Assembly: GCA_022360105.1 (NCBI GenBank)
Contig: JAKSDL010000221.1
Location: forward strand, 1 to 36,669
Direction of reading: 5' to 3'
From: Pseudomonadota bacterium
GTDB lineage: Bacteria > SAR324 > XYD2-FULL-50-16 > JAHJRI01
Length of the DNA stretch: 36,669 nucleotides
Every line of letters begins with the position of its first letter. Within the stretch, counting starts at the first letter, position 1. This document shows, piece by piece, positions 24,780 through 33,867 of this stretch. A model generated the notes under the pieces. The model was not told the origin of the DNA. It was given only the letters and a program-made list of their open reading frames with translations, and did not search any database. The translations under genes and the position numbers were made by a program.

Positions 24780-27677
24780 TTAAAAATCGGTCGAAAAAAC
24801 GTCTTCCATTTCATCATCATCTTCCCTGACAATAGCTTCATTAAGATAAAGATAAACAGGTCCGGACTCACTTCCGGTAACAAGATCCACATCTCCATCC
24901 GCATCCAGATCATAAGCAACAGGACTGGAACCTCTGGGAAACTGTAAATCAGTCTTTATTTTTGTGATCGGCGCCCAATTGCCCTGCAAGTTAGGTTTTT
25001 CATTGCGCAGAAAGGTAACCTTTCCGGAATCAGACCCAATCATCAGGTCTTGCTGCTCGGCGTTGCTTAAATCGACGAAGAATGGCGTAGATCCAAGGTC
25101 AACATCTATCTGATGATAATCGCGACGAATGATATTAAACCTGCTCGAATCGTTGCGAATGTGAATTAACTTGCCGTTAAAGGTACCAACCAAAAGATCC
25201 AGCAAGCCATCACTATCAAGATCAACGACTGAAGGTTTAGAGTTTTGTCCAAGCCATAAATTGTTAAACAAGGATCTTTCTGCAATAAAATTAGGTTCTT
25301 CTGAAGATCCTTGGTTTAAATAAAGATAGATCTTTCCGGTTTTTGAGCCGATCACCAAATCCAAATCCCCGTCCTGGTCAATATCATGGAGAATTGGTGC
25401 TGTGTTTCGTCTTTCCCTGTCGGGAAGATAATCATCGGAATTCAGTTGAAAATTCCATTGAAGTTCACTGCCAATATTCTCGTAGTGGTATATTCTTCCG
25501 GATCTGCTTCCAATCAACAGATCTAAATCCCCGTCAAAATCTAGATCTCCAAATGTTGGAACGGATTTGTTGATTCGATCATTACGTATTAACAGTTGTC
25601 GTAGGGAAGAAAAGTTTGGATCAACCTTAACTTTTTCCACTGGTTGTTCAATCAATGTGATTCCGGCTGTTGTTTCAAAGTCGATTGTTTCTTCGGGTAT
25701 GGCTTCCTGTTCCAGGTCGATATCAACCCTGCCTTCTACCTCTTCAACTACTAACGAGCCGTCCTGCTGGTCAATGGAATTATCGAGGGTTCCCTCATCC
25801 ACAGTTTTTTTAACCTCCTTGCCTTTGTTGATGTATAAAACAAAATCACCGAAATCGTTACCTACCAGCAGATCTTTTAGCCCATCCGCATTGAAATCAT
25901 GTAACAAGGGGTGACTCAGGGCGTACATATCGAAACTGAACAATGCATTGTCATCAGCTTGCCAAACCGGGTTTTCCAGATCGGCTTTGCCTGGAGACAT
26001 CAAAAGCTGAAGGTTGCCTTCTTCACTACCGACTATCATATCCAGAAATTTGTCTTCGTTCCAATCGAATAAGGCTGGTGCTGCATTACGTGTTACTTTA
26101 GCATTAGCGAATCGAGTGGATTCCAGGGCGAAAACCGGCTCTTCCGCTGTTCCCTTATTCTTGAAAAAGATAATTCTGCCAGCGTAGTTACCTATCAGCA
26201 GGTCCAGATCCTTGTCTTGATCAAGATCCACCAGGTAAGGGACGCTGTTTGATCCTGCATCGATTTGAAAATATGTTTTATCGTTAAGCTCCCATTCGGC
26301 TTTCTTGGCTGTCCCAATGTTTTTCACAAAGATGATTTGACCTGCTTTTTCACCAACCAGAAGGTCCAAGTCTCCATCACCATCGATATCTCCAAGAGCA
26401 GGAGCACTGTTTTCCACTCCTGTCATAAAAATCAATTCTTCTGTTTTCAACACCCAATTTGGATTTTTGCTATCTCCCTGGTTTTCATAATAATTTAAAT
26501 TCCCTCTTCGTTCTCCGACAATAATATCAAAATCCCCGTCAGCATCTAAATCACCGACGGCTATACTGGCGCGATGCCCTGTAACAATGAGCTTGTGAAA
26601 TAGAAATAAATTTGTACTTTTATTCCAGAGTACTCTTTTTCCCGCCTGAAGTCTGTTCTCATAATGAAATACTGTAGGATTGGCGCTTCCCACGATGAGA
26701 TCCGAATCGTTATCGTTGTCAATATCGACAAAATAAGGCGCAGATTCTCCACCAATATCGATCAATTGAAAACTCTGTTCTGCCAAGACCCATTTGGGAA
26801 AAAACCGATCTCCTTCGTTAAGGAACAAACTCAAGGTTCCGTTTTTCTGTCCGACAACCAGATCCAAATCTCCATCCAGATCCCAGTCAAATAAAGCGGG
26901 AGATGCGTGCGTTTCCAAACCGAATTCCACGACCAACTCCGGTGGGTACCTGAGAAAATCAGCTTTGATACGGGTACCTTCATTCATGTAAAGCCAGACT
27001 TTCCCATCGACGGTTCCAACCAACAGATCATATTTTCGTTTTAGGTTCACATCGGCAAAAATAGGTACGCTGTTTTGTCCAGGTTCGATATTGCTATAGC
27101 GCGGAGTAACAAGTTTGAATTCGGGTACCAGGTTGTTGCCCTGGTTTTCGAAAAACCAGATATTCCCCTGCTGAGAACCGATAAACAGATCAAAGTCACC
27201 ATCGTGATCAATATCCACAAGAGCCGGTGCTGAGCGGGCGCCGACATCAATTGTGTTGCGAATTTTAACTTTTCGTCCTTCTTTTTTAATCTCAAATATA
27301 GCCTTGTATTGCTGGGTAAGCAGAACGAATTGATGATTTTCAGCAGTGCCCCTGTTTTCAAAAAAAGCAATTTCTCCATTGTCTTGACCCAGAAAGATAT
27401 CCTGATCCCCATCATCATCGATATCTGCGAAAGCAAGTTTTGAATGTCGCATTTCGTGAGAGAACATCAGGCTTTTAACACCATTCAATTCACCGTAATA
27501 CTGCTGTTCCCAGACATAATTGACAGCAGCAGCCTGTCGAGGATCTGTTTGAGAGGATGCTGAGATTGGAGCAATCAGAATAATTATGATTCCGGCAAAA
27601 AGTGAACGACGCCAGCGAAATATTAGTAACCTTGTTATCGATCTAACGGAAATTTTTTCCAGCAAGTTAAATCCCAT
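24780..27677 (-). CDS. Large exported FG-GAP/VCBS repeat protein (15 repeats)
   Basis: The 965-residue chain begins with a basic region and a hydrophobic segment (LFAGIIIILIAPISASS), a signal peptide with a long n-region. The rest is 15 units of about 50 residues of the form ADIDDDGDQDIFLGQDNGEI...FENRGT. Most carry a DxDxDGxxD calcium loop, then [LI][VI]G and a Gly-rich turn. Ten units are followed by a strongly acidic spacer (about residues 625-690) and five more units, so two beta-propeller-like blocks are likely. A few units (FADVNLKRKYD, FVDLSNAEQQD) have lost the calcium ligands. ATG 27677 is preferred to TTG 27710, though neither has a good ribosome binding site. Function is unknown; a calcium-dependent surface or matrix protein is plausible. 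Confidence 0.85.
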   Translation of the reverse strand: MGFNLLEKISVRSITRLLIFRWRRSLFAGIIIILIAPISASSQTDPRQAAAVNYVWEQQYYGELNGVKSLMFSHEMRHSKLAFADIDDDGDQDIFLGQDNGEIAFFENRGTAENHQFVLLTQQYKAIFEIKKEGRKVKIRNTIDVGARSAPALVDIDHDGDFDLFIGSQQGNIWFFENQGNNLVPEFKLVTPRYSNIEPGQNSVPIFADVNLKRKYDLLVGTVDGKVWLYMNEGTRIKADFLRYPPELVVEFGLETHASPALFDWDLDGDLDLVVGQKNGTLSLFLNEGDRFFPKWVLAEQSFQLIDIGGESAPYFVDIDNDNDSDLIVGSANPTVFHYENRLQAGKRVLWNKSTNLFLFHKLIVTGHRASIAVGDLDADGDFDIIVGERRGNLNYYENQGDSKNPNWVLKTEELIFMTGVENSAPALGDIDGDGDLDLLVGEKAGQIIFVKNIGTAKKAEWELNDKTYFQIDAGSNSVPYLVDLDQDKDLDLLIGNYAGRIIFFKNKGTAEEPVFALESTRFANAKVTRNAAPALFDWNEDKFLDMIVGSEEGNLQLLMSPGKADLENPVWQADDNALFSFDMYALSHPLLHDFNADGLKDLLVGNDFGDFVLYINKGKEVKKTVDEGTLDNSIDQQDGSLVVEEVEGRVDIDLEQEAIPEETIDFETTAGITLIEQPVEKVKVDPNFSSLRQLLIRNDRINKSVPTFGDLDFDGDLDLLIGSRSGRIYHYENIGSELQWNFQLNSDDYLPDRERRNTAPILHDIDQDGDLDLVIGSKTGKIYLYLNQGSSEEPNFIAERSLFNNLWLGQNSKPSVVDLDSDGLLDLLVGTFNGKLIHIRNDSSRFNIIRRDYHQIDVDLGSTPFFVDLSNAEQQDLMIGSDSGKVTFLRNEKPNLQGNWAPITKIKTDLQFPRGSSPVAYDLDADGDVDLVTGSESGPVYLYLNEAIVREDDDEMEDVFSTDF

Positions 27678-27710
27678 ACCTGTTTTTTTGCGTTGTAACG
27701 TACTGATCAA

Positions 27711-28020
27711 TCGGATGAAACAACTTTCTATACTTCGATCAAATCGTTCATTGCATCCAGTTCTTTTTTGATTTGCAACAAGAGACTTTTCTGTTTGGCA
27801 GTCAGACTCTTTTTTGGGGTTAAATCAGTACATCATATTCTGTGCCGAATTGTATGATCTCACAGTTTTTTTTATTGATGAAAGATGATGCTTTCTTACA
27901 CGAAGTTCAACGATTTGTTTGGCAATTCAACTGCCGGTAGAAATGGATTCTTGCAAACCTATGATATTGTTATCGATACAATGTTTTTTATTGTGCTCCC
28001 GATTAATAAGTTATTGAAAT
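27711..28020. other. Intergenic region between the FG-GAP gene and rlmKL
   Basis: Both flanking genes are on the minus strand. The 310 bases contain no full gene. On the minus strand an open stretch ending at TAG 27728-27730 encodes a lysine-rich helix-like peptide (SLTAKQKSLLLQIKKELDAM) but has no ATG, GTG or usable TTG near its beginning. No terminator for rlmKL was identified. Confidence 0.4.
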
Positions 28021-30189
28021 CTATTTTTTAATTTTCCAACAATTGTGGATACGATGATTTCTTTTAAAATCCAAAGGTATGGTTTGCGGCGTGATATTCT
28101 CAATTTTCAGGCTTGATAGGCTCTCCGAATCTATTTTAAACTTCCTAAAATTATTGGAGAAAACCAACAATCCTCCAGGTTTCAGCAACTTAACAGTATT
28201 TGTAATTAGTGAAACATGATCCTTTTGAATATCAAAAACCATTTGTTTGGTTTTTGAGTTGGAAAATGTAGGAGGATCTAAAAAAATAAGATCATATTGC
28301 TTTTTATGGTTATTGATCCAATCAACACAATCATCCTGAAAAAACTGGTGTCTGGTATCACTAAATCCGTTAAGCGCAAGATTCTGCTTGGCCCAGGTGT
28401 TGTATCGTTTTGAAAAATCGACTGAAACCGTGGATTTTGCTCCGCCTTTGGCTGCACACACTGTGGCTGTTGCTGTGTACGAAAACAGGTTTAAAAAGCT
28501 TTTTCCTGCTGCATGTTCTAAAAAGAACTGTCTGATTGGACGGTGGTCCAGAAACAAACCTGTATCCAGATAATCCGTGAAATTGACCAGAAACCTGCAG
28601 TTATTCTCCACTACCTCGTGATATTCCCCCTTTGATTCTTTTTTTTGATACTGGTTTCTACCCTGTTGTTTTTGTCTAACCTTAAGATGAATATTGGAAC
28701 TTGGAATGTTGAGAATGATAGGTAAAGCAGAAACAATATTTCCAAGTCTGTTTTGGGCCTTTTTAGGATCAACGGAATCTGGTGCCTTGTATTCTTGCAC
28801 ATGAACGTAATTTCCATAGATGTCGATACTGACGGCAAATTCCGGGATGTCCTTGTCGTATACCCTGAAACATTGAATATTGTTGGAAGAGAGCCAGCTT
28901 TTTAGCTTTTTAAGATTTTTGTGTACCCTATTGGAAAACATGGTTATTTCTTCGTTTTCCAGCTTTTGTTGACTTGGTTTTTTTGAAATCAAAGGCTTTG
29001 ACTGTTTATTTTTAACAAACCATTTATCTTCAACCTGAAAGTTAAGAAGCGTGCAGGCTATGGCCCCGTTGTATAAGGCATATTTTTTATAAGCCCTGAT
29101 CCCTATGTTTTTTCCCAGTTCTGCATTGCCAGTAAAAACAGTGGCATTCCAGTTTGGGAAATGTTCAGTGAGTTGCATGCCAATGTTTGAATAGAGATGT
29201 TTTAGCTCCGCCTGTTCCCCCAATCGGATGCCATAAGGCGGATTAACTATGAAAAGTCCGGGTTTTCCTTTCATTTTTGGATGGGGTAGGCAGGTGGCAA
29301 ATTCTCTTTTTTCAAAATGTACTTTAGTGATAAAACCCGCCAATTCACCGCTATTGCGTGCATTAGCAATAGATTTGGCATTTGCGTCATATCCTGCAAT
29401 GAAAGGCAAATTTTCCATCCCTTCAATTTCTGCCTGCTCTGCTTCTTCAATTAATTCTTCCCAGATTTTAGGACGATGACCTTTCCATCCCAGGAATCCA
29501 AAGTAGTCTCGCAATAAACCCGGGGCTGAATTAGCGGCAATCATCGCAGCCTCGATTGGAATGGTTCCTGAACCGCACATGGGGTCGATCAATCCACCGC
29601 CCGATTTTGCTATGTCGGGCCAGTTTGCCCTTAACAGAATAGCAGCAGCCAGATTTTCTTTTAATGGGGCTTCCACTCCCGATTTTCTGTAACCTCGGCG
29701 GTGAAGACTGTCTCCGGAAAGATCAATGCTGATAGTAGCCTGGTTTTTTAAAACGTACACATTGATCCGAACATCCGGTGTCTGTATGTTTACCGAAGGT
29801 CTGCTTCCAAACTTGGCTCTGAACTGATCTACAATGGCATCCTTAACTTTCAGTGCTCCAAACTGAGAATGGGAGATTTCAGAGTTAGAGGAATTGAAAT
29901 CAACTGCCAGCGTTCCTTCCTTATCCAAATGATCAGCCCAGTTAATCCGGTAGACCTCATCATAAAGCTGCTCGGCACTTTTTGCTTCAAAAGTGGATAT
30001 GGGTAGCAAAACCCTGTTGGCCGTACGCAACCACAAGCAAGCCTTATAGGCCGTTTTCAAAGATCCTGAAAAAGCGACGCCGGCCCTGGTTAACTTGACA
30101 TCTCCAGCTCCAATTTGTTTAAGCTCTTCAGCCAGCAGCAATTCTATGCCTTTTGGTGAGGTCGCGAAAAGCGACAGATGATTTTTCAT
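28021..30189 (-). CDS. rlmL: Bifunctional 23S rRNA methyltransferase RlmKL
   Basis: The fused enzyme makes m2G2445 and m7G2069 (E. coli numbering) in 23S rRNA during assembly of the large subunit. The 722 residues start with a THUMP RNA-binding domain (about 45-160), then the RlmL methyltransferase with GGGLIDPMCGSGTIPIEAA for S-adenosylmethionine and the NPPYG motif at 316-320. The RlmK half follows: FRVYDKDIPEF, LDHRPIRQF, FLNLFSYTATATVCAA and DPPTFSNSK at about residue 638. In many bacteria outside the gammaproteobacteria these halves are separate or only one is present, so the full fusion is informative for taxonomy. The upstream region shared with the divergent nnr gene holds a 12-bp inverted repeat. 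Confidence 0.94.
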   Translation of the reverse strand: MKNHLSLFATSPKGIELLLAEELKQIGAGDVKLTRAGVAFSGSLKTAYKACLWLRTANRVLLPISTFEAKSAEQLYDEVYRINWADHLDKEGTLAVDFNSSNSEISHSQFGALKVKDAIVDQFRAKFGSRPSVNIQTPDVRINVYVLKNQATISIDLSGDSLHRRGYRKSGVEAPLKENLAAAILLRANWPDIAKSGGGLIDPMCGSGTIPIEAAMIAANSAPGLLRDYFGFLGWKGHRPKIWEELIEEAEQAEIEGMENLPFIAGYDANAKSIANARNSGELAGFITKVHFEKREFATCLPHPKMKGKPGLFIVNPPYGIRLGEQAELKHLYSNIGMQLTEHFPNWNATVFTGNAELGKNIGIRAYKKYALYNGAIACTLLNFQVEDKWFVKNKQSKPLISKKPSQQKLENEEITMFSNRVHKNLKKLKSWLSSNNIQCFRVYDKDIPEFAVSIDIYGNYVHVQEYKAPDSVDPKKAQNRLGNIVSALPIILNIPSSNIHLKVRQKQQGRNQYQKKESKGEYHEVVENNCRFLVNFTDYLDTGLFLDHRPIRQFFLEHAAGKSFLNLFSYTATATVCAAKGGAKSTVSVDFSKRYNTWAKQNLALNGFSDTRHQFFQDDCVDWINNHKKQYDLIFLDPPTFSNSKTKQMVFDIQKDHVSLITNTVKLLKPGGLLVFSNNFRKFKIDSESLSSLKIENITPQTIPLDFKRNHRIHNCWKIKK

Positions 30190-30240
30190 TATTAAAATCG
30201 TGTTTTGTGATAAAATCGGATTTAATGCTCAGTAGTTTAA

Positions 30241-30273
30241 TATACTATTTTACCAAACGAATAAAATAGTATA
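30241..30273. repeat. 12-bp perfect AT-rich inverted repeat between rlmKL and nnr
   Basis: TATACTATTTTA (30241-30252) and TAAAATAGTATA (30262-30273) are exact reverse complements around CCAAACGAA. It lies 52 bases before rlmKL and 170 before nnr, in a shared divergent promoter region. It may be an operator or an mRNA hairpin. Confidence 0.5.
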
Positions 30274-30387
30274 AAGTTCAAATGGTTATTTCATTATATC
30301 AGATAAATAAATTGTTAAAGGTCGTCTCTAACTTGTCAATCAGGATATGGTTTTATCATCCGTAATTTTCAAGCTAGATCAATAAAG

Positions 30388-30414
30388 GAATAGGGAATTC
30401 TGTGTTCCCTATTC
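30388..30414 (+). promoter_or_regulatory. Hairpin in the nnr leader
   Basis: GAATAGGGAA (30388-30397) pairs perfectly with TTCCCTATTC (30405-30414) around a 7-base loop, ending 28 bases before the nnr ATG. No T-run follows, so it is not a standard terminator; it could shape translation of nnr. Confidence 0.45.
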
Positions 30415-30442
30415 ACCTACCCCGGATAAAAGGCAAATTGCA

Positions 30443-31927
30443 ATGAGACTGGTCGATTCACAGCAAATGCAGGAAATGGACAGGCATACCATTGAAGAGA
30501 TTGGTGTTCCCGGCATTGTTTTAATGGAAAATGCAGCGCGTTCCTGGGTTGAAGCAGCCGTTCCTTATATGGATAAAGATAGCGTTATATATGTCTTTTG
30601 CGGGTCCGGCAACAATGGCGGAGATGGTTATGCCATTGCGCGAAATCTTGCGAACAGGGGCTATGACTGCACGGTGATTGCAGTAAAACCCCCAAAATCA
30701 GAGGACTGTGTAAAAAACGCCAGTGCCTGGATTCATTTCGGTATGACTATAGCCTGGGACAAGTTTCTTGAGACCGATTTTGCGAATACGGACAGGGATA
30801 TAATCGTTGATGCTGTCTTGGGAACGGGAATTGAATCAGATTTGAAGGGACCGTTAGTCGATGCCATTAATATTATAGATAAATTCAAGGGATTTAAAAT
30901 TGCAGTCGATGTGCCTTCCGGAATTAGCGCATCAACAGGAGATATACTGGGAATTGCCATTCGCAATGATGTAACCATTACCTTTCAAAAGGAAAAAGTT
31001 GGTCATCATCTTTACCCCGGAAAGCAATATTCAGGTGAAATCATTTCACAGCCAATCAGCATCCTGGAACGATATAACAAACAAGACCGGGAATATCGGT
31101 TGATCACAAACAAACATGCGAAAACCCTGTTACCGGTCCGAAGACCTGACAGTTACAAGAACAATTACGGTCACCTTATTACCTGGTGTGGTAATCCCGG
31201 GACTTTAGGGGCTTCTTTCCTTGCCAGTTATGCCGCTATCAAAACCGGTACAGGTCTGACCACCGCAGCTCTTCCCAAAGAGGCTGGCAATAGTTTTTTG
31301 ATCAAAGCGCCTGAACTGATGTCTTGTGCTCAAGAATCGTTGACTGTCGAATACCTTGAACAGTATGATGCGATTGCCCTGGGTTGTGGTTTGGGAAGAG
31401 AAAAGTCAAAGTGGCAAAACATTCTTGCAGTGATAAAAACACTTGAAAAACCTATGGTGATGGATGCCGATGCCTTTTATGGGATTACTGATTGGTCTTC
31501 TCTTGATTTGTCCAGAACAGTCCTGACTCCGCATCCGGGAGAATTTTCACAACTGACTGGATTTCCCAAGCCAAAATCAAATAAAGAAAGGTTGCAACAA
31601 GGGTTGAATTTCATCTCAAAACATAACACTACCCTGGTTTTAAAAGGAGCGCCGACGATAATATTCAGTGAACAGGGAGCTGTTTACATCAATAGTACAG
31701 GAAATTCAGGAATGTCCACGGCAGGAAGCGGAGATGTCTTAACGGGTATCATCGGTGGATTTTTGGCTCAAGGCTTATCACCTCTTGATGCAGCTGTTTT
31801 GGGAGTTTGGTTGCACGGAAAGAGCGGGGATTTATATGCAGAGGACAATTGTGAAGAATCGTTGACTGCCATGTCGTTGATAGAGAAACTAAACCCCGCG
31901 ATTTCATTTCTCAAGTCTTGCTGTTAA
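30443..31927 (+). CDS. nnr: Bifunctional NAD(P)HX epimerase / ADP-dependent NAD(P)HX dehydratase
   Basis: The enzyme repairs hydrated NADH and NADPH: the N-terminal half epimerises the S and R forms and the C-terminal half dehydrates the S form using ADP. The 494 residues show the YjeF_N domain (VDSQQMQEMDR, FCGSGNNGGDGYAIARNL, DAVLGTGI, DVPSGISASTGD) up to about residue 215. The ribokinase-like dehydratase follows with MDADAFYGI, LTPHPGEFSQLTG, VLKGAPTIIF and the catalytic GSGDVLTGIIGG. Length and order are as usual for the fused protein. The ribosome binding site is weak (AAAGGC). In many genomes this gene sits beside tsaE; here it is beside a small membrane protein gene. Confidence 0.95.
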   Translation: MRLVDSQQMQEMDRHTIEEIGVPGIVLMENAARSWVEAAVPYMDKDSVIYVFCGSGNNGGDGYAIARNLANRGYDCTVIAVKPPKSEDCVKNASAWIHFGMTIAWDKFLETDFANTDRDIIVDAVLGTGIESDLKGPLVDAINIIDKFKGFKIAVDVPSGISASTGDILGIAIRNDVTITFQKEKVGHHLYPGKQYSGEIISQPISILERYNKQDREYRLITNKHAKTLLPVRRPDSYKNNYGHLITWCGNPGTLGASFLASYAAIKTGTGLTTAALPKEAGNSFLIKAPELMSCAQESLTVEYLEQYDAIALGCGLGREKSKWQNILAVIKTLEKPMVMDADAFYGITDWSSLDLSRTVLTPHPGEFSQLTGFPKPKSNKERLQQGLNFISKHNTTLVLKGAPTIIFSEQGAVYINSTGNSGMSTAGSGDVLTGIIGGFLAQGLSPLDAAVLGVWLHGKSGDLYAEDNCEESLTAMSLIEKLNPAISFLKSCC

Positions 31928-31948
31928 TTGATTGGATTGACGGCTTGC

Positions 31949-32206
31949 TTAAAAATCGTCGTCTTCCTCCTCCTCTTCTTCAGCTTCCCTAATTCCGTTT
32001 GCCTCATTCTGTTTCTTAATAATGAGGTCTTCCAGCATGTCTTTTTGAGCCAACAAATCATCCAGGGAGCTTCCAGGTCCGAATTTCAGAGGCCTTGGTA
32101 GGTTCTTTACCAGTTCAAGCATCTGTTCATGGTTTTTTGCTATCATCATTTGAGCAACCACACCAGCTGCGAGCCCGGCGGTTAATCCGAAAAAAAAGCC
32201 TTTCAT
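31949..32206 (-). CDS. Small membrane protein with acidic tail (YtxH-like)
   Basis: I do not recognise a named family. The 85-residue protein has one N-terminal glycine/alanine-rich helix (GFFFGLTAGLAAGVVAQMM), an amphipathic middle (LDDLLAQKDMLEDLIIKKQ) and a tail of almost only Glu and Asp ending EEEEDDDF. This resembles the YtxH general-stress group in layout: a single membrane anchor with a charged cytoplasmic part. A good ribosome binding site AAGGAGA lies 5 bases before the ATG, so translation is well supported. It converges on nnr with 21 bases between the stops. Confidence 0.75.
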   Translation of the reverse strand: MKGFFFGLTAGLAAGVVAQMMIAKNHEQMLELVKNLPRPLKFGPGSSLDDLLAQKDMLEDLIIKKQNEANGIREAEEEEEEDDDF

Positions 32207-32682
32207 AAAAGTCTCCTTGGTAAAGATGTTTCCAATAAATAATTGAAATATGGTGTTCCGTATTTGTAATTGTTAAGCCGTTACCAAAGAAATGACCGGT
32301 AACAGGGTTGTTTAACAATTAGATAGAAGTGAGTGTAAACAATCGGTGGATCTATGTAAACACACATTAAAAATGATTGATTTTGAGTTGACTCAATGTG
32401 CTTCCTGGCATAGATATATTGGATTAGCGATGGCATGAAGGCATACTATTTACCTGAATTCTAAACGTTGCTGCGATTCATAAGGTATTGAAAAAATTGT
32501 TGTAATCATATCCATCGTATGTGAAAGCTTTGGTTTCAATGAATGTCAGATCAGTATCGGAGTTGACAAAAAGGTAATCTCTCACAGATTTTAGGTAAAA
32601 AGACCTTCTTGGATATAAGATTGATGTCCTTGTCGGATTCTCATCCGTTTTAATTTCTTAAACTCAACCAGACTATAGTGTT
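32207..32682. other. Long intergenic region upstream of frr, with a nested inverted repeat
   Basis: No gene was found in these 476 bases. At 32268-32320, AATTGTTA and TAACAATT form an outer stem and GTTACC (32280-32285) and GGTAAC (32298-32303) an inner stem. TTGACA at 32563-32568 is a perfect -35 hexamer, but no good -10 follows at 16-18 bases. The upstream neighbours tsf and pyrH, which commonly precede frr, are absent. Confidence 0.5.
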
Positions 32683-33237
32683 ATGGAACAGCTATTCAAT
32701 GATTTAGAAAGAAAAATGAAAAACGCTATTGAAGTTCTAAAAAAAGAATTTCAAAAAGTGCGCACGGGTCGGGCTAATCCAGCTATTTTGGACAATGTGA
32801 TGGTGGATTATTATGGCACGCCCACTCCTATCAACCAGGTTGGTAACGTATCCGTACCAGACCCGCAGATGATTACTATTTCGCCTTGGGAGAAGAAGAT
32901 GTTGAGTGAAATAGAAAAGGCAATTCAAAAAGCCGATCTGGGCCTGACTCCGCAAAACGACGGAAACATCATCCGGCTTCCTATTCCTCCTTTAACAGAA
33001 GAACGTCGCAAGGAGATGGTTAAACAGATCAAAAAGATTGGGGAAAATGCTAAAATCCCTATCCGAAATGTCAGACGGGAGGGAAATGACTTGTTAAAGA
33101 AGATGGAAAAAGACAAAGACATTTCCCAGGATGACCAGAAACAGCAAATGGACAAAGTTCAAGAGCTGACTGACAGATATGTTAAAAATGTCGATGAACT
33201 GATGGGCGAAAAAGAGAAAGAACTGATGGAAGTCTAA
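32683..33237 (+). CDS. frr: Ribosome recycling factor
   Basis: RRF splits post-termination ribosomes with EF-G. The 184 residues have the standard length and all landmarks: FQKVRTGRANPAILDNVMVDYYG, TPINQVGNVSVPDPQMITISPW, IPPLTEERRKEMVKQIKK and the three-helix-bundle end LTDRYVKNVDELMGEKEKELMEV. The gene stands alone here, preceded by 476 non-coding bases and followed by a hairpin, so it is probably transcribed singly. In most bacteria it follows pyrH. No clear ribosome binding site is visible just before the ATG (ACTATAGTGTT). Confidence 0.97.
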   Translation: MEQLFNDLERKMKNAIEVLKKEFQKVRTGRANPAILDNVMVDYYGTPTPINQVGNVSVPDPQMITISPWEKKMLSEIEKAIQKADLGLTPQNDGNIIRLPIPPLTEERRKEMVKQIKKIGENAKIPIRNVRREGNDLLKKMEKDKDISQDDQKQQMDKVQELTDRYVKNVDELMGEKEKELMEV

Positions 33238-33249
33238 TCCTCCACCATG

Positions 33250-33277
33250 GCGAATCACTGAACCTGCTGTGATTCGC
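33250..33277 (+). terminator. Hairpin after frr, probable terminator
   Basis: GCGAATCAC (33250-33258) pairs perfectly with GTGATTCGC (33269-33277) around a 10-base loop, 12 bases past the frr stop. The following sequence is only moderately T-rich. Confidence 0.6.
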
Positions 33278-33405
33278 TGATTCCTCTTACCCGGTTGCCA
33301 GCATTTCCCATTTCATTTCCTTAATTCTTCAAATAGTTTTTGATGTTATTGCAGAGCGTTAGGTTCAATACCCTGCCCTTTGGGATATTTCCTCGCTTTC
33401 CAGGA

Positions 33406-33459
33406 TACCCCGACCGCTTGCGACGGGGTAGTTCAGATTTTTTTTAAGAGCAAAATCTG
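33406..33459. repeat. Composite palindromic element, candidate dispersed intergenic repeat
   Basis: TACCCCG (33406-33412) pairs with CGGGGTA (33424-33430), with CGC/GCG inside. Four bases later CAGATTTT (33434-33441) pairs with AAAATCTG (33452-33459). A third, imperfect palindrome (AATACCC with GGGATATT) precedes them near 33368-33390. Adjacent GC-rich palindromes in an otherwise AT-rich spacer are typical of REP-like elements. No second copy was noticed in this window. Confidence 0.45.
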
Positions 33460-33867
33460 GCGGGGGTGGAACGGAAATGATCCCGGCAACATGTATTAAG
33501 GTTATAATTACAGTATTTTGTGCGCTCCATCATGAATGACAGATAACTTGAAAAATCAACAGTTTTGTTTTGTTATTGCAAACAATAGCGATTTTAACCT
33601 AAAGTAAATTACATAATTGATTTGCTTTTAAATTCGTTTAAGTTTTGGTAGATAACTTAAAGGTTCGATTTGCTTCCTGGACGCGTAAAATCTTTTTGAA
33701 ACCCTTGATTTACGTATTGAATCTCGCCGGCTGGAAATAGTTATAATTCGTCTGTTTACGAACAGCCTGCTCATGAGTATTGCCAAGCTTGTCGAAGAAA
33801 AGTTGTAGCAACATTCCATAATTATCCAAAAGTTCACTTGGTTAAGTAATTACAAAAGGGAGGTCAA
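33460..33867. other. Intergenic region upstream of the Ig-like repeat gene
   Basis: No coding sequence or RNA gene was found in these 408 bases. TATAAT hexamers occur at 33503-33508 and 33742-33747 but lack convincing -35 partners at normal spacing. A strong ribosome binding site (GGGAGG) ends the region. Confidence 0.4.

Noticed and set aside
27728..27830. Minus-strand open stretch encoding a lysine-rich helix-like peptide just upstream of the FG-GAP gene
   Set aside because: It has no start codon or ribosome binding site. A frameshift in the A-run near 27812-27817 could join it to another frame, but there is too little to call a pseudogene.
32563..32591. TTGACA upstream of frr as a promoter
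   Set aside because: The -35 is perfect, but the hexamers at 16-18 bases spacing (CAGATT, AGATTT, GATTTT) match the -10 consensus poorly.
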